This document shows positions 23,442 through 36,228 of a DNA stretch of 64,000 nt, piece after piece. This DNA comes from Jackrogersella multiformis (lineage: Eukaryota > Ascomycota > Sordariomycetes > Xylariales > Hypoxylaceae): NCBI GenBank assembly GCA_902806575.1, contig CADCXD010000004.1, forward strand, positions 3,472,001 to 3,536,000. The letters are read 5' to 3'. The notes under the pieces were generated by a model, which worked only from the letters and a program-made list of their open reading frames with translations, was not told where the DNA came from and did no database searches. The position numbers and the translations under genes were made by a program. The stretch's first letter is position 1. Each line of letters begins with the position of its first letter.

Positions 23442-24186
23442 GGTGGTTGAGACTGATAGTTGCAAGAACGCGGACCAGACGCGAATCGAGTCGTTGATTA
23501 ACGATTGTAGAATATTAGAAAAACAAAACAAAAAAACAATCGGGTTTGAGAAAATGCTTTAACGAAGGCTATGTCTCTTGCATCGTAGGGTGATGGTGAC
23601 GACGACGATAGTGGCTGTTCAGGCACAGTGAATTGAATCTGCGGATGCTAAGGATATGAATATGTAGGTAATTTCTTGAATGGATTGCAACTTTTGAGCT
23701 TGGCGCGACCTATGGCAGATAAGGTACGTACCTAGCTCTAGTACGTAACGGTACCATAGCTGTCATTAACATCCCTGTCGCACCTGCTTAGCACTCTCTT
23801 AATATTACCTTGGTAAGATAATATAGTTGATAGATAAATATTACAATATGTAACAATACATGATAATCACTTGAAGACACCTTGTCCACGAACTTAAAAT
23901 AATAATGGAGATACCTAGGTATTCAGGTACATGAGTAAATAAATCGAATTTCTGTCATGATAATCTCTAATAAAGGATGTCAACACTTAAGAAATCAGCA
24001 AAGCATCGTCTTTAATATCTGCATATAGTATCTACCCACCTGGTAGATTATCATCGAGTGCGATATAAGGAGCACATCATCAGTGGAAGTCAGAGTTGTG
24101 CTAAATCAACTCTGACAAGTTCACAGACCATTAGCAATGCGCCGGTAACCTGTCGCAAGACCATCTATCGAGACAGAGTCGACACA
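23442..24186. other. Divergent promoter region of RER2 and DSC2-like genes
   Basis: 745 bp of AT-rich DNA shared by the two outward-facing genes, with CCTAGGTA-type motifs near 23910. No gene of its own seen. Confidence 0.6.
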
Positions 24187-25073
24187 ATGTCCTTTACGAA
24201 TGCGCCAGTGACTCGCAACCTTGTCTATGGGCTTGTTGGAATCTCGATAGCCGTCAGCCTACTTGATATCAAGCACTACTTCTACATCTTGGTTGACATA
24301 CATCTTTGGCGATTCCACCAGACATGGAGAGCTCTTATCTACCAGCTGTGCTATACCAATTCCTCCGAAGTGCTGCTCGCCGCTATGACTCTTTACAACA
24401 TGAGGGCAGTTGAGAGGATGTGGGGGCCAAGGAAATTTGCTGTGAGCGCATTACCTTATTCACCAGTAGCATGTATGCCTAGGTAGCTAATATTGGATAT
24501 CTACAGACTTTCATCTTCACTGCCGCTATACTCACGAGCATTCTAACCCCTACTATCTTGGTTCTTTTCTTAAGACCACTCACGCTAGGCCTCTTCAACT
24601 ACCTCCCCGCGGGGCCGACACCTATCATATTCGCCGTCCTGGCCCAGTACCATGCTATGATACCATCAATATATAAATACAAGATCGTGACTTCGATATC
24701 CGCATCAACGGAAGACCAGGCCCAGGGTATCACGCTCTCGGACAAGTCGTATCGATATCTGCTTGCATTCCAACTAGCCCTCTTTCAGTGGCCGGGGTCT
24801 ATACTTGGGGCGCTGATTGGCTGGTTAGTAGGGTTGTCGTGGAGGACGGAGGTTCTACCACGATCATTGATACGATGGAGACTGCCCGGGTGGGTTGTTG
24901 GGATGCGAACGCAGAGGAGAAGCCAAGAATTCGAAGGTTTGCGTAGGAGACTCGAAGGAGAGAGCGCGTCTACGGCTGCGGCAAGTGGCGTACAAAGTCA
25001 AGCCGACAATGAAGGCGGAAGACGCAGGACGATGGGGCAGCAAGTTATGGACCAGTTTCAAGGAGCATTCTAG
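24187..25073 (+). CDS. DSC2: Dsc2-like rhomboid-type membrane protein of the Dsc E3 ligase
   Basis: Rhomboid pseudoprotease subunit of the Golgi Dsc/Tul1 ubiquitin ligase complex, which in many fungi activates the sterol regulator SREBP. Exons 24187-24441 and 24507-25073 (65-nt intron, phase 0) give 273 residues. The N-terminus NAPVTRNLVYGLVGIS, then HYFYILVDIHLWRFHQTWR and IYQLCYTNSSEVLLAAMTLY are typical of this family (Dsc2, mammalian UBAC2). About five or six membrane segments are present. The catalytic GxSG of active rhomboids is not seen. The cytosolic tail (RRLEGES... to DQFQGAF) is basic and polar; the C-terminal UBA domain of S. pombe Dsc2 is not visible. An upstream GTG-initiated extension is not supported; the ATG at 24187 fits the family start. 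Confidence 0.87.
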
Positions 25074-26848
25074 ACTTGATGACAGGTACCTAACAAAGTT
25101 TGCCTAATAAAAGGCCTCCAATTCCAGCTCCATGGTTCCCCTTCCCCATATAATGTTGCGAGCTTACTACCATGGTAGAGCATTTTTGAGGCCTTCACAT
25201 TGGATAGGCCGTAGCTACCAAGTACGTGGACCAGTAACTGGACAGCTGGTGACTTGAATGATGTATGTACTTGGGCTGGAATAGAATTACGGAATGTAAC
25301 AGATGTCCGATGCTCCTAAACACTCACCCCTCTTCAACCTCTTATATGGGCAAGGCTTGTCTATTTAGAGCTCACTACAAACACGACGACTATACACAAC
25401 ACCAGCTCAAAGCACTACTTACATACCTACCTGGTATGTAAGCTGATGACACCCGTCTCCATAATTAGAATATCATGGTCTTGTAGGCGTCATCCACGTG
25501 TGCATCAAAATTTGTTGCTGACGAGCATAGCCATTGAGTTTGGAAATACTTCTATCAAATTAATATCACACAGTCATTGGCCAAGTTATAATTTATAGTA
25601 CCTAGGTACATACTTGCGGTAGACAACCTTGGAACCCTGTCGGTATCTCAGGCTTAGGTGGGTGGGACGGCTACGAAAATCGGTTAACTGTACATAAAAC
25701 CATGGAGATTGCGATTCACCTAGGTACCTAGGTAGTGTAGATACATATGTAATATTCGGACAGAATTCCGATCGGCAGCAACATGCGTCTGCGGCATGAT
25801 TACAACGAGATAGAATTATGACGGGATGCCCAACTCGTAAAAAGAATCTCACAAGTGGGCGGCCTGCTGCAGGGGCATAATCGATTTTATTTTAGGGTGT
25901 CGCATCGACATACGTACGTGCATAAGATACCTGCCTAGGTACTAGTACTTGCATGTAGGTAAGTAAGTTACCTAGGTAAGTACCTTAGCTGTACCTATCG
26001 AGTTTACATTAAGTACCCAGGTACCTAGTGAAGGCAAACAATTATCATAAACCAAGGGAAGGAGTGATCAAAAATGATATAAAAATATAAAAGCAATCGA
26101 GGAGAAGAAACATTAGGTAGAAAATAGGGTAAGAGATTAAGAGTTGTGTATAAATGATTATCTAAAATTAGTCAAACTGAAGTAATTCAGGTCTTTCGTG
26201 GCACCGGGTTAGTTTCCGGCGGCTACGTACCAGGTACACCTAGGCACACGTACATCAACTTGGTCCCAGCCACAAGGAAAGGGCGATATCTCACTTTTTG
26301 GTAGATTGCCTGGCACGGCCTAGCGCTGCTGCACCAACATGAAGCGCGTGCTTTTGGGGAGTGCGGAAAGTGCACCACTTAAATCCACTTAAAATCACTC
26401 TTAGGTCATTATGTCGCCCATGTCGCCCTTGTATTCCGTAGATCTTCAAATCTTCAAAACTCCTTTTTAATCCCAATCATAAATCATAAACCTGACCCAA
26501 CCCACGATTTTTATTTTGGGCTCTGACTGCTTATCTCTTGCGCTATCGTCCCAATCTATCTTTCTTGGATGTCATTTTTTTCTTCTATTCTCCTGAAGTC
26601 GTGTTTGATTACGGACCGTGTGTGTGTTTCTGACTATTGTCTTGTCTTGTCTTGCCTCGCCTTGCCTTGCGAATTCATCTTTGTTTCTTACAACTTTCTT
26701 GAATTCCTAGCGACAAATTCCCGCGACCGCTACCCCATACGACCGACCTAGGAAGCCCAGCCGTAATACGAATACCTCGGGCCTTTGCGCAACTTTCCTA
26801 TAGTATAATGTATTTGATTCTTGACTTGTTGGCTCGGAAGTGACAAGA
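25074..26848. other. Intergenic, no gene seen
   Basis: 1.8 kb upstream of the Uds1-type gene. Dense in CCTAGGTA/GTACCTAGG motifs between 25700 and 26030, AT-rich to 26200. The last 350 bp have CT-rich tracts (including CTTGTCTTGTCTTGCC near 26640) typical of a fungal promoter or 5' leader. Confidence 0.55.
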
Positions 26849-29625
26849 ATGAACGGTTTTGCGAACCGAAGTCGAAATGGCTTCGACACGGGAGTGCCTC
26901 CACCTCTCCGCCCACTCGTTTCGCCGAGGGCTCCGGCACTAGTCGACTCATATAGGCAAGATAGTCTAAATGATTTTGAGAGGGATCCGCCGCGATTCAA
27001 CCCGGTAAGCCCTTTGCTCCGATCCCTACTTTAGTAGTGGTCGCATACGCCTCGTAGTATACTCATAGCTGGCTAGATGAATTCGCAGCGCGTCCAAAGT
27101 TCGGTGCTGGTCGACCTGAAAGATCCCATCCAGGTACACTTGCTTACCGAAACCGCCTTGCTCGACAGCAAGGAGTACGAGATCCTATCTCAGGAGGAGG
27201 TAGATAACCTGAAGAAATCATGTCAACTCCTAAATCAGCGCATCGAACAGACTCGAGCAAACCTTGCTATCCAGTCTAAATATCGCGATGCTGCTATATC
27301 AATGTCTAAGCTATATTCCCCGTCCAGGGTTGATTCGAAGCGCAGGAGCCTCCTAGGCCATCGTCACAGTGGTTCGAGTGATGCCGCGCGGGAAGCCGAG
27401 CACGAGCTTGGCACGATTCAAAAGAGGTGTGAGGATCTAGCCTCCGAGTTATGGTCATTAGAGAAGCGCGTCATGGAACCCCAAAGGAGGCTGCTTGAGC
27501 ATACCGCTGGCATCTTGCAGCTCACACATAAGACAGCCAAGAAGGGTGCTCCGTCTCCAAAGATCCCGCTTGTTAACGGTGTTCCTGCTAGTCCCGAGAG
27601 CATGTATACCACATCGAACGGCCGTGATAGCATCAGCATGGACTTTTTGGAAGACGGGTTCACCTTCGACGAAGCAAGTTTGTATCGATCGTTCGACGAG
27701 TCCGATAGATTCGATAATCGACTCCCACAAAGCACAATCGAGATCCCCATGAAATCGCCAATTCGGGGCCAGAACAGACAGCTTACCGAAGAGACCGAGA
27801 GATTACGCGAAGAAAACCGGGAACTCCAGGCGGAGATCAACGAGCTCAGGGGAGGTTCAAATCAATGGGCGTTAATTTCAGACACAGAGAGTAAACTGGA
27901 GAACTTCAATCGGCAACTGCGCAATATCATCGTGAGCACGGATCCGACAAATAATGGCAACTATAGATCTATACCATCCGGTAGGCTTGATCCTGGCGAT
28001 ATGATTGGAAGTCACCTAGCCTACCTTGAAAATGGCTTGGCTGCCATCGCCGGAAGCCGGGGTAACGGCTTAGAGATAGCAGGCAAGATGCAAGCTGTCA
28101 ACACACAGATCCAGGGCATACTCATAGGAGCCCAGATAACTCATCCGCCGCCGCCACATGTCAGTCTAGGTGTTGATGAACAGCTTAGATATCTGCAAGC
28201 TACGCTGCGGATTGTTGAAGATGAACTGCGGCAAGGTACCGGCGGAAACAATAGCGAACAGTCCGAGCCCGTTCTTTTGCGACTCTGGGCCAAGATACAA
28301 TCCGGCTATGAAGACATAAGGCAGCGGAAACAGGAGCGACGAAAGGCTCGCATGGACAAGGGGCTAGAGCCTGACGAGGACATGTCCGATGTTGAATCTT
28401 TCGAATTCGACGAGCCGTACTCGCTGTTGGCTTTTGAGTCCAAGATTAACTGGCTATACAGACAAGCTACCAAGCTGCAGGAGCAGAAATGTGTCCTAAA
28501 GCGTCAGATCAAGCAACAGCGCGAGCTTAACAGCAGGTCTGACTCGGAGAAAGATCAGGCGTTAAGAGATAAGATTGATGAGTTGGAAGAAACTAGAGAC
28601 TTGCTCCATCAAGCCGAGAAGGAAACAGACAAAGCCCGGTCGCAACTATCACAGGCCTTGGAGGATTTTGAGAAGGAGCAGAGCGGCCGAGCCGAAGAAT
28701 CGACTGCTATCGACGAGGCGCGAGGGCAACTTAAGGAGCGGAATGCTAAAATCGCCTCTCTAGAAGCCGCCACTAGAGATATACAGGCACGTCTAGCAAC
28801 AGCCGAAGCTAACGTCCTAGCCATCACCGCACAGTTAGAAGAGGTCAATAACGCTAGAGATGCTGCTGATAAGGATGTCAAGGAGAAGGAGAAGGAGCTC
28901 AAAACCAAGGATGATGAACTTCAACAGATGACGGGCATGGTTGCTGAGCTTAAGATCGAGGCTACCCTTGCTAAGGCTGAACTCGATGGTGCCTATGGCT
29001 CGAGGAAAGAGAGGGCCGCAGAAGTCGCAGCTTTGCAGAATAGTTCCCAGTCTACTAGGATGCAGAATCGGGTCGATGTCCTAGAGAAGGAGCTGAAGGC
29101 TACTGCTAGAGATCTAGCCGACGTCGTCAAGCAGTCGCTCGAGAGCGAGAAGAAGATCGGAGAACTAGAGAGCGAGCTCGACCGAGTTAGCGCTGAGCGG
29201 TCTAGAATCAAGGACGAGAAGGACAAGATGAACGATGAACTCGACCAGCGGCTCCAGGAAGCCACCAGCGATCTCGAGGGGAGACTGGAAGCCGAGATCT
29301 CGAGACTGCGAAAGGAGAAGGAACATATCCAAGACGAGCTCGACAAGGAGCGACTCGGGCCCGCTCGAATTCCAGGGTCGCCCAGTGGTGTCAGCAAGAC
29401 ATCATACCTAACCGACTCCTACAGGTTAGGGCTAAGAGCCGAGAGGAAGAAGTACGAGGAACAATTAAGAGTATGTCTAGTCTGTAACTATTCCCTCATA
29501 TCACAACTCAGCTTATCTAACACATCTCACAGGCGGAACAAATGGTACGGAGGAAGCTCGAGGACGAGCTAAGAACATTGAAGAGGGCACAAGGACCCGG
29601 CAAAAGCCCATTGAGCCCTCGGTGA
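26849..29625 (+). CDS. Uds1-domain (up-regulated during septation) coiled-coil protein
   Basis: Three exons (26849-27004, 27077-29470, 29533-29625; introns 72 and 62 nt, both phase 0) give 880 residues. The N-terminus is Pro/Arg-rich. Residues about 60-185 (SSVLVDLKDPIQVHLLTET, LLDSKEYEILSQEE) resemble the Uds1 domain of fungal septation-associated proteins. From about residue 235 to the end the protein is almost continuous heptad coiled coil rich in Glu, Lys and Arg, including LKERNAKIASLEAA and DELDQRLQEATSDLEGR. A role in septation or microtubule organisation is inferred from the family only; no catalytic motif is present. The ATG at 26849 was chosen because it is the only one in the first exon; the acceptor at 27076 is the only one that keeps frame. 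Confidence 0.85.
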
Positions 29626-30585
29626 GGAGATGGACATTCCAGTCATTCGTTCCATTGTTGAATATTATACCCACATATTTGCTCTTCGTCGTCGTAGATG
29701 CGTCTATGACCATCGAAAGCATCCTTTTTCCTATTCTATTATTGTATAAAGGTTTGGTCGGTGGTTTTGGCTCTCAGTCTAGATATTCTGCATCGGGATG
29801 GCGATTAGGGAAAATTCTTGGATTGTACTATACTGTTCGACTTGGTTAGACAACCGGTTTGTTCTGTTTTTGGATGCTCGGCTTGAGCGAGCGAGGAAGG
29901 ATGAATATGAGAAGATGACTAGCTACTCGAAGCCATGTGTTTTTTTTTTTCTTATGTTCTTACGTTTTGCCACGGTTCGAAGTGACATTGGCCTGCCTAC
30001 TTTACATGCTTACTGCTTGCCTGCTAGCTTAGGGCGAAGTTATCTCTTCACATGCGCACGATACCATAGGGGACGCCGATAGATTGGCTCGTCGATGCCA
30101 AGGTCGACCCGGCCACTGGGCGAGCTGCCACGCATCATCCACCTTCGGTTTCCGGAAATCGCCAAGACCGTTGGCGCGCAACGTGGACTGGGATGGCCGA
30201 TACCACTGGCTCGCTCCCCTGCACGTACCTGGAAGGGGCCGGCTCCCGAGAGCCCAATAGAGAGAGGGAGAGAGCTTTTACTTCGATTTCTTCAGCTATG
30301 GGTCAGATATACTATAGAATTCCCCCGTTCCTGCATCCTAGGCCCAAGGCAAAAGCCCACTTTTCATCTCCGCGTGTTGGAGAGCGCGGGAGACCGACGG
30401 AGATAGGTAGGTGAGTAGGTAGTTGGGTACGAGCATATATATATATAATGTGACGAAATTCCCTTCTCTCTTCGATTGAGTGCTGTTAGATTCGCGCCGT
30501 CGTCTAGTCCGATTTTGCGATAACTCGTCTAGGTGAAGAGGTTGGCTTTAGCTCACGACTGCTCCGAGAGAGCTTGCCCGCCGTA
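29626..30585. other. Intergenic; promoter of the EEP nuclease gene
   Basis: 960 bp. Contains a T run at 29941-29949, GAGCGAGCGAGG and GGTAGGTGAGTAGGTAG short repeats, and a strong TATA-like stretch (CATATATATATATAATG, about 30433) some 150 bp before the start codon. Confidence 0.6.
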
Positions 30586-32680
30586 ATGAAGACCACCATA
30601 ACTACCACCACTACCACCACGCTCTTTCAGTGGGTCGCGACCACCTTCCTCCTCCTCGCCGCCGGCACCGCCGCCCAGTCAATCGCCCAGATCAACGGCG
30701 ACCGCTTCCTCTCGCCACTCAACGGCCAGAACGTGACCAACGTCACGGGCGTCGTCACGGCAAAGGGGCCCGACGGCATCTGGCTGCGCTCCCTGCAGCC
30801 CGGCCGCGACCCCCGCGTCTCCGACGGGTTGTACGTGTACGGCGCGGCGCTCGCGCGCAACGCCAGCGTCGCCGTCGGCGACGTCCTCGCCCTCGACGGC
30901 ACGGTTTCCGAGTACCGCTCCAGCAGGGCCTACCTGTACCTCACCGAACTCGTGTCGCCGAAAGTCGCCGCCGTGCTCGAGCGCGGGCGGCCCGTCGAAC
31001 CCCTCGTGCTCGGTAAGGGGGGGCTCGTCCCGCCCGCGAAGCAGTACTCGCGCCTCGACGGGGGTGACGTGTTCGCCGTGCCGAACAACCAGACCCTGGT
31101 CTCGGCGGCGAACCCGCGGCTGGACCCGGCGCGGTACGGGCTGGACTTCTGGGAGAGCCTGGCGGGCGAGCTGGTGAGGGTGGAGCGGCCGCGCGCCGTG
31201 GGCCGCCCAAACCAGTACGGCGACACGTGGGTCGCGGGCGGGGCGTGGCGCACGACCGGCGGCAACGCGCGCGCCGGGCTCACGGTGTCGACCGCCGACG
31301 GCAACCCCGAGGCCATCCTCCTCGGCGCCCCGCTCGACGGGTCGCGGAACCCGACGGACACCCGGCTCGGCGACCGCCTCGCGGACATCACCGGCGTCGT
31401 CACCCAGGCCTTCGGCTTCTACCGCATCCTGCCGCTGACCGGCATCTCCGCGACGCAGTCGCCAGCCCCGGATGCGCCGCCAGCGCCGCCGACCGCGCTG
31501 GTGGGCGACGGGTCGTGCGCGCGCGTCACGGTGGGCAGCTACAACGTGGAGAACTTCCACGCGGGCGACGCGGCGCACGTGATGGCCGTGGCGCGCCACG
31601 TCGTCGAGCACATGCGCGCGCCCGACCTGCTGGCCGTGCAGGAGATCCAGGACGACGACGGCCAGGCGAATAGCGGCGGCGTGGGGGCGGATCGCTCGCT
31701 GGACGCGCTGGTGGCGGCGATTCTGGAGATCAGCGGTAATAGCAGCAGTAGTAATAGTGGTAATGGTGGCAATGGTGTCGGCGTGGCGTACAACTACACG
31801 TACATCAGCCCGCTCGACGGGCAGTCGGGCGGCGCGCCCGGCGGCAACATCCGCGTCGCGTACCTGTACCGGCCCGAGGTGCTGCGGCTGCGGAACCCGG
31901 ACAAGGGTAACGCGACGGCCGCGAACGAGGTCCTGCCCGGCCCCGAGCTCAGGTTCAACCCGGGGTACGTCGACCCCCTGAATGCGGCGTGGGCCGCGAG
32001 CAGGAAGCCGCTGGCTGCTGCGTGGGAGTTCGTGGGCGGGAGTGGGAAGGGGAAGGGGAAGGGGGGTCAGAGTAAGAGTAAGACGCTGTTCACGGTGAAC
32101 GTGCATTGGACCTCGAAGGGGGGCAGCTCGTCGCTGCACGGCGACGCGCGGCCGCCTGTGAACGGGGGCGTGGAGGGCCGGCGCGCGCAGGCTGAGGTTA
32201 CGGCTGTAAGTGTTCGAACTTTTCCATTCCCATTTCTATTCTATCGAGGACACAACCCAACCCATTTCTACCTTTATATCTATATTACACAGTCATAAGT
32301 ATAAGTACAAGTATAAGTAAAGCAAACTACTAACATGCCTCCTACCCCAGTCGTTCATATCATCCATCCTGGCCCTCGACCCCGGGGCCTACATAGCCAC
32401 GCTAGGCGACTTCAACGAGTTCGCCTTCGCGGCGCCGATGACGACCTTCTCCTCGCTGTCCGGGCTGGCGGACCTCGACGTCGTCGCCGGCATCGCGCCC
32501 GCGGAAAGGTACACCTACCTGTTCGATATGAACTCCCAGGAGCTGGACCACGTGTTCGTGAGCCCGGGGTTGGTGAGGAGGACCAGGGGGTTTGAGCATA
32601 TCCATGTGAACACGTGGCTGCCGTACAATGATATGGCGTCGGATCATGATCCGAGTGTGGGAATGTTTGATATTTGCTAG
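30586..32680 (+). CDS. Secreted endonuclease/exonuclease/phosphatase (EEP) family protein
   Basis: Two exons (30586-32205, 32351-32680; 145-nt intron) give 649 residues. A Thr-rich start followed by a hydrophobic segment (LLLAAGTAAQ) forms a signal peptide of about 32 residues, so the product is probably secreted. Residues 40-290 resemble the OB-fold/YhcR-like N-terminal part of bacterial extracellular nucleases. The EEP fold follows, with VGSYNVENFH at about 316, the metal-binding Glu in LAVQEIQDDDG (about 353), GDFNEF at about 559 in exon 2, and SDHDP at about 637. These are the residues for Mg2+-dependent phosphodiester hydrolysis. DNA or RNA as substrate is inferred. A Ser/Asn/Gly low-complexity insert (about 31730-31780) and a Gly/Lys-rich one (about 32035-32080) interrupt the domain. 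The coding sequence is strikingly GC-rich. Confidence 0.88.
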
Positions 32681-35600
32681 GTTGGTCTGGGTTTATGTGA
32701 TATGTAGTAATGGAAATGCTATTTTTACAGGTATGGACAATGCTAAACTATGTGACTAAGGTATCGTGATAGTGAAGTAATAGCTATATGCTGCCGGGGG
32801 TGTATACAATGACCACATACTTACACACTCTCAAACTACCCAACCAACAGGCAGGATGCGTCTTGACAACAATATAGCCCCTATTCGTGAGCCCTCTATT
32901 TGTTCGCTTCCCAAGGGAAAGGCTACGAATTGCTGGAGACTACCGATGACGACGATCCCTATCCTTGACCATCATGGACATAGGTATAGGATGTCAAAGC
33001 TTAACTAGTATCGTACGTGAGCAGCTAGCTAACCGCCTGTTACTTTCTACCCATGCGCTTAATTTGTGATTTTAAGGTCGGTTATCTGTAGTAGATATAT
33101 CCAACTCATATAACTATATTAGTCTACGGTCGAAGGCACTCCGGCCGGTGCACCTCCACCCAACTACCCCCTGATTCGGCAACCAACCAACAGTCGGTCA
33201 ACTCCTATACCTACCTACCTAGGCTCTTACCCGCCATGATATTTCCAAGCGAGGCCAACCAAGTTCCAGTTTAGGGTAAACATCATGATTTATCACATCT
33301 AATATGTCTTGCATGCTTATAGAAGCAAGGACCGACTATTACTTACTAGACAAGCAAGGGATACAGATAAAAGAGGCCAACGGCAGGTGACATGATGTAC
33401 ATATACTACTTAGGTATACCTATATAAACGCTAGGTATATAAAAAGCATGAAGTAATATACAAAATGTCTTGCATTTACTACTACCGCCACCGCCCCGTA
33501 TAGCGACCTCCTATCACATTTGTCTATATAATTTTGCCTCCCTTTTTTCTCCTTCAACCTGGCTATAAGCAGGTAGAATCTCACTGTACCAACCTCTCAT
33601 AGGCTATAGTCAACCCGGCTACGGTAAGCCTGCCATCTCATCTCATCTCAGATAAGAACGGGGCAAAGCGATCCCATCATGCAGTCTTAGTCTTGCCATT
33701 GTATAAACCAGGACATATCTACCACGTAGCACGCAATATACATACACCTGTAGCATATCCCGGACAGGCCGACCATCGTCATATAGTCTAGTGTACCTAC
33801 GCGGACGCTTTGAACGACAATCTCAATCTGCTTTGCTTTGCTCTCGTGTCGATTGTAATCATCATGCCGCATACTATCTAGCGTTAGTTTCGTGTGTAGC
33901 TACATGATATTAAATACCTACACCGTCAATGCAGCGCGCATCGCTGATTCCACTCGAAACAACCCGCGTCCGGGCACCGAGAGCGATCTTCGCTGCATTT
34001 GTGTCTAACGCGTCTATATAGGTCTTGGTGCCTACCTCGCATAAATACACTACCTAGCTGTCCGGGTATGTTGGATATTGTAAGTGACAGGGTGGGTATA
34101 AATAAACAGGTCCCATCCGTGCCTTGCCTCAGCCTCCGTTCAGCTGCAGCTGAGGGACGGGGGTCATGCTGGCGAGCTATTTTTAGTTTTAGAGTCTTCA
34201 AGGTTTTTTTTTTTTACGTTTTGGGGTTTTTGTAATTTTTTCAGCTACGAATTATTTTATGCACCTATATAGTACGTACCTTTTTTCTTCCCCTTTCCCC
34301 CCCCTTCCCACACACACGATTAGTCAGCCGGGTCGGGTCGGGTGGCTTAGCAGCAGATGGATCTTCAGGCACGCGCGGGCTGTGGTTGGCTGGAAAAGCG
34401 CGGGATGGACGGATTTGGAAATCTTAAAGTTTTTTTTTTCAATGTCGAAAGTTCAAAGGTCGTAAGCTCAGCACAACACAATTTAGCACCGCTGTTACGT
34501 AAGCAGTGTAAAATACCTACCGGTCAGCCAGTGTACCTACCTAATGTGCTGAAAAAGGGGGCACAGGGGGGTTGGGATAGGATATGATATCTCAAATCAC
34601 ATGGATTGCCTCTCATGCTGGGGCGTCTCTTGGCCGAATAAGAATCCCCCATTCCGCGACGGCGGGAGCTGAAGGGATTGAAACAATGAATTTTCTGCCA
34701 CCAACATACATAAGATACTTAGGTATGCTACATACATACAGCTACGTACTTACTGTTGTCTGTGTTGCACGCGAGAAGAAAAAATGTAAAGAGGAGATGA
34801 AAAAAAGCCACATTAATATCAGGATTTCGTCACCGCCACCAATGTCATGCATGCATGAGGCATGGATGGATGTAGGTATTACTCGCGGCGGGCCCCCCTT
34901 GGAAGGAGGCGGTTAAAACCCGTGTACCTAAAACGGTCCGGTCCAGTCCAGTCCACACATACAGACACATAGATGAACACGCACACACAGCAGACAGCAC
35001 ACCCAATGATGATGATGATGATCTCCGCAACGCAAAAATCTATTATCGACGGAACCCTAGGTCTGGTCTTGGTCTGGTCTTATGCCCAACCATTCCTCGC
35101 TGGCTCCGCTGCTGCGTCTTCCCTCCCGACCCGCTCGCATATCCACCGAGGGGGGGAAAAGCGAATAACGTCTGTACACACAAACGGGCGCGCGCGAGGG
35201 CGCACCGAAACACCTTGCGGCGAGGTATATCTTAGGTATTTCTTTCCTAGGCTACTGGGTATTCGTCCCGTCATCACACCGCGGCCGTCGTCTTGCTATG
35301 ATTTGCCTTGCCCTCCCACGCCCCGAGGCGTGGGGGGAGAAAGACAAAAAAACAAAACCACACACGGAATAAACCCGAGGGAAGAGAGAAAAAGATAAAA
35401 TAGAATAAACCCGAAAAAAACCAAATAATTTATCTCTTCCTCGTTAAAAACAAAAAGATATTCCTTTGCCCCCTCCCTTCATTTGCTGTGCTGTGCTGTG
35501 CTCTGCCTTTGCTCTCCCCGGCGCGGGCGGAAAGCTAATCCTGTAATTCTTATGTATGGCAATGCAAAAAGGCAACAACCAAAGTGTGTGTGCGAAAGAA

Positions 35601-36228
35601 AGATGTCAATTTCTCGCCTCGCCTCGGAAAAAACCACAAAACCAAAAAACAAGAATAAGACACGACTTAAAACGCCTTTGGAAATGTAGACCGGGTATGT
35701 TTGTTTTGATGCAGACCCTTTCGCCGAAAGAGAACGTTGCAGCCAGAAAAAAAGATAAAATAAGAAATGTAGGTTTTAATGACAATAAAAGGAGGTTCTG
35801 CTTGCAAATCTAAAAACTTGACTATGCCTCATCCATGCCGTGTGACAACCACCCGCCCGCCCCCGTAGAAACCAGATGTGAAGCCTGTTACTCCTAAACA
35901 AACACCAAAGACGATGCCGGTCCGGATTATCGAAGAAAGATAGAGATAGAGAGAGAGATAAAAAACAACGTCCAAAGTGGCGATTTAAACGACCAGATGC
36001 CAATGTTGATTAAGTGGGGGGGTGTAATGGGTATTAATAATGTCGACTTCCGCCTTGAAATATTCGCTCCGAACGCAGCCATTGAAGCATGGATGAACGT
36101 GATGAGATGATTAAAAGTGCTGTAAGGCGTGTATGTTTCCCCCCCGTGCGAGCCTGCTGGGGGGAAATTTTAAAATCGGGACTTCAGAAGAATCGAAGAG
36201 GGTCCTCATGCGCGGACACGTCAATGCT
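32681..36228. other. Intergenic between convergent genes, no gene seen
   Basis: 3.5 kb between the EEP gene and the SOK1-like gene, whose stop codons face each other. It holds CCTAGGTA-type motifs, A- and T-runs (34204-34215, 34427-34438), a TATA-like GGTATAAATAAAC near 34093 followed by a short hairpin-forming segment, and (ATG)n near 35009. From 35.3 to 36.1 kb it is A-rich and may be long 3' UTR of the SOK1-like gene. No coding frame convinced. Confidence 0.5.

Noticed and set aside
30679..32139. Minus-strand open frame of 486 codons
   Set aside because: Antisense shadow of the GC-rich EEP gene; low-complexity Arg/His/Ala composition and no family.
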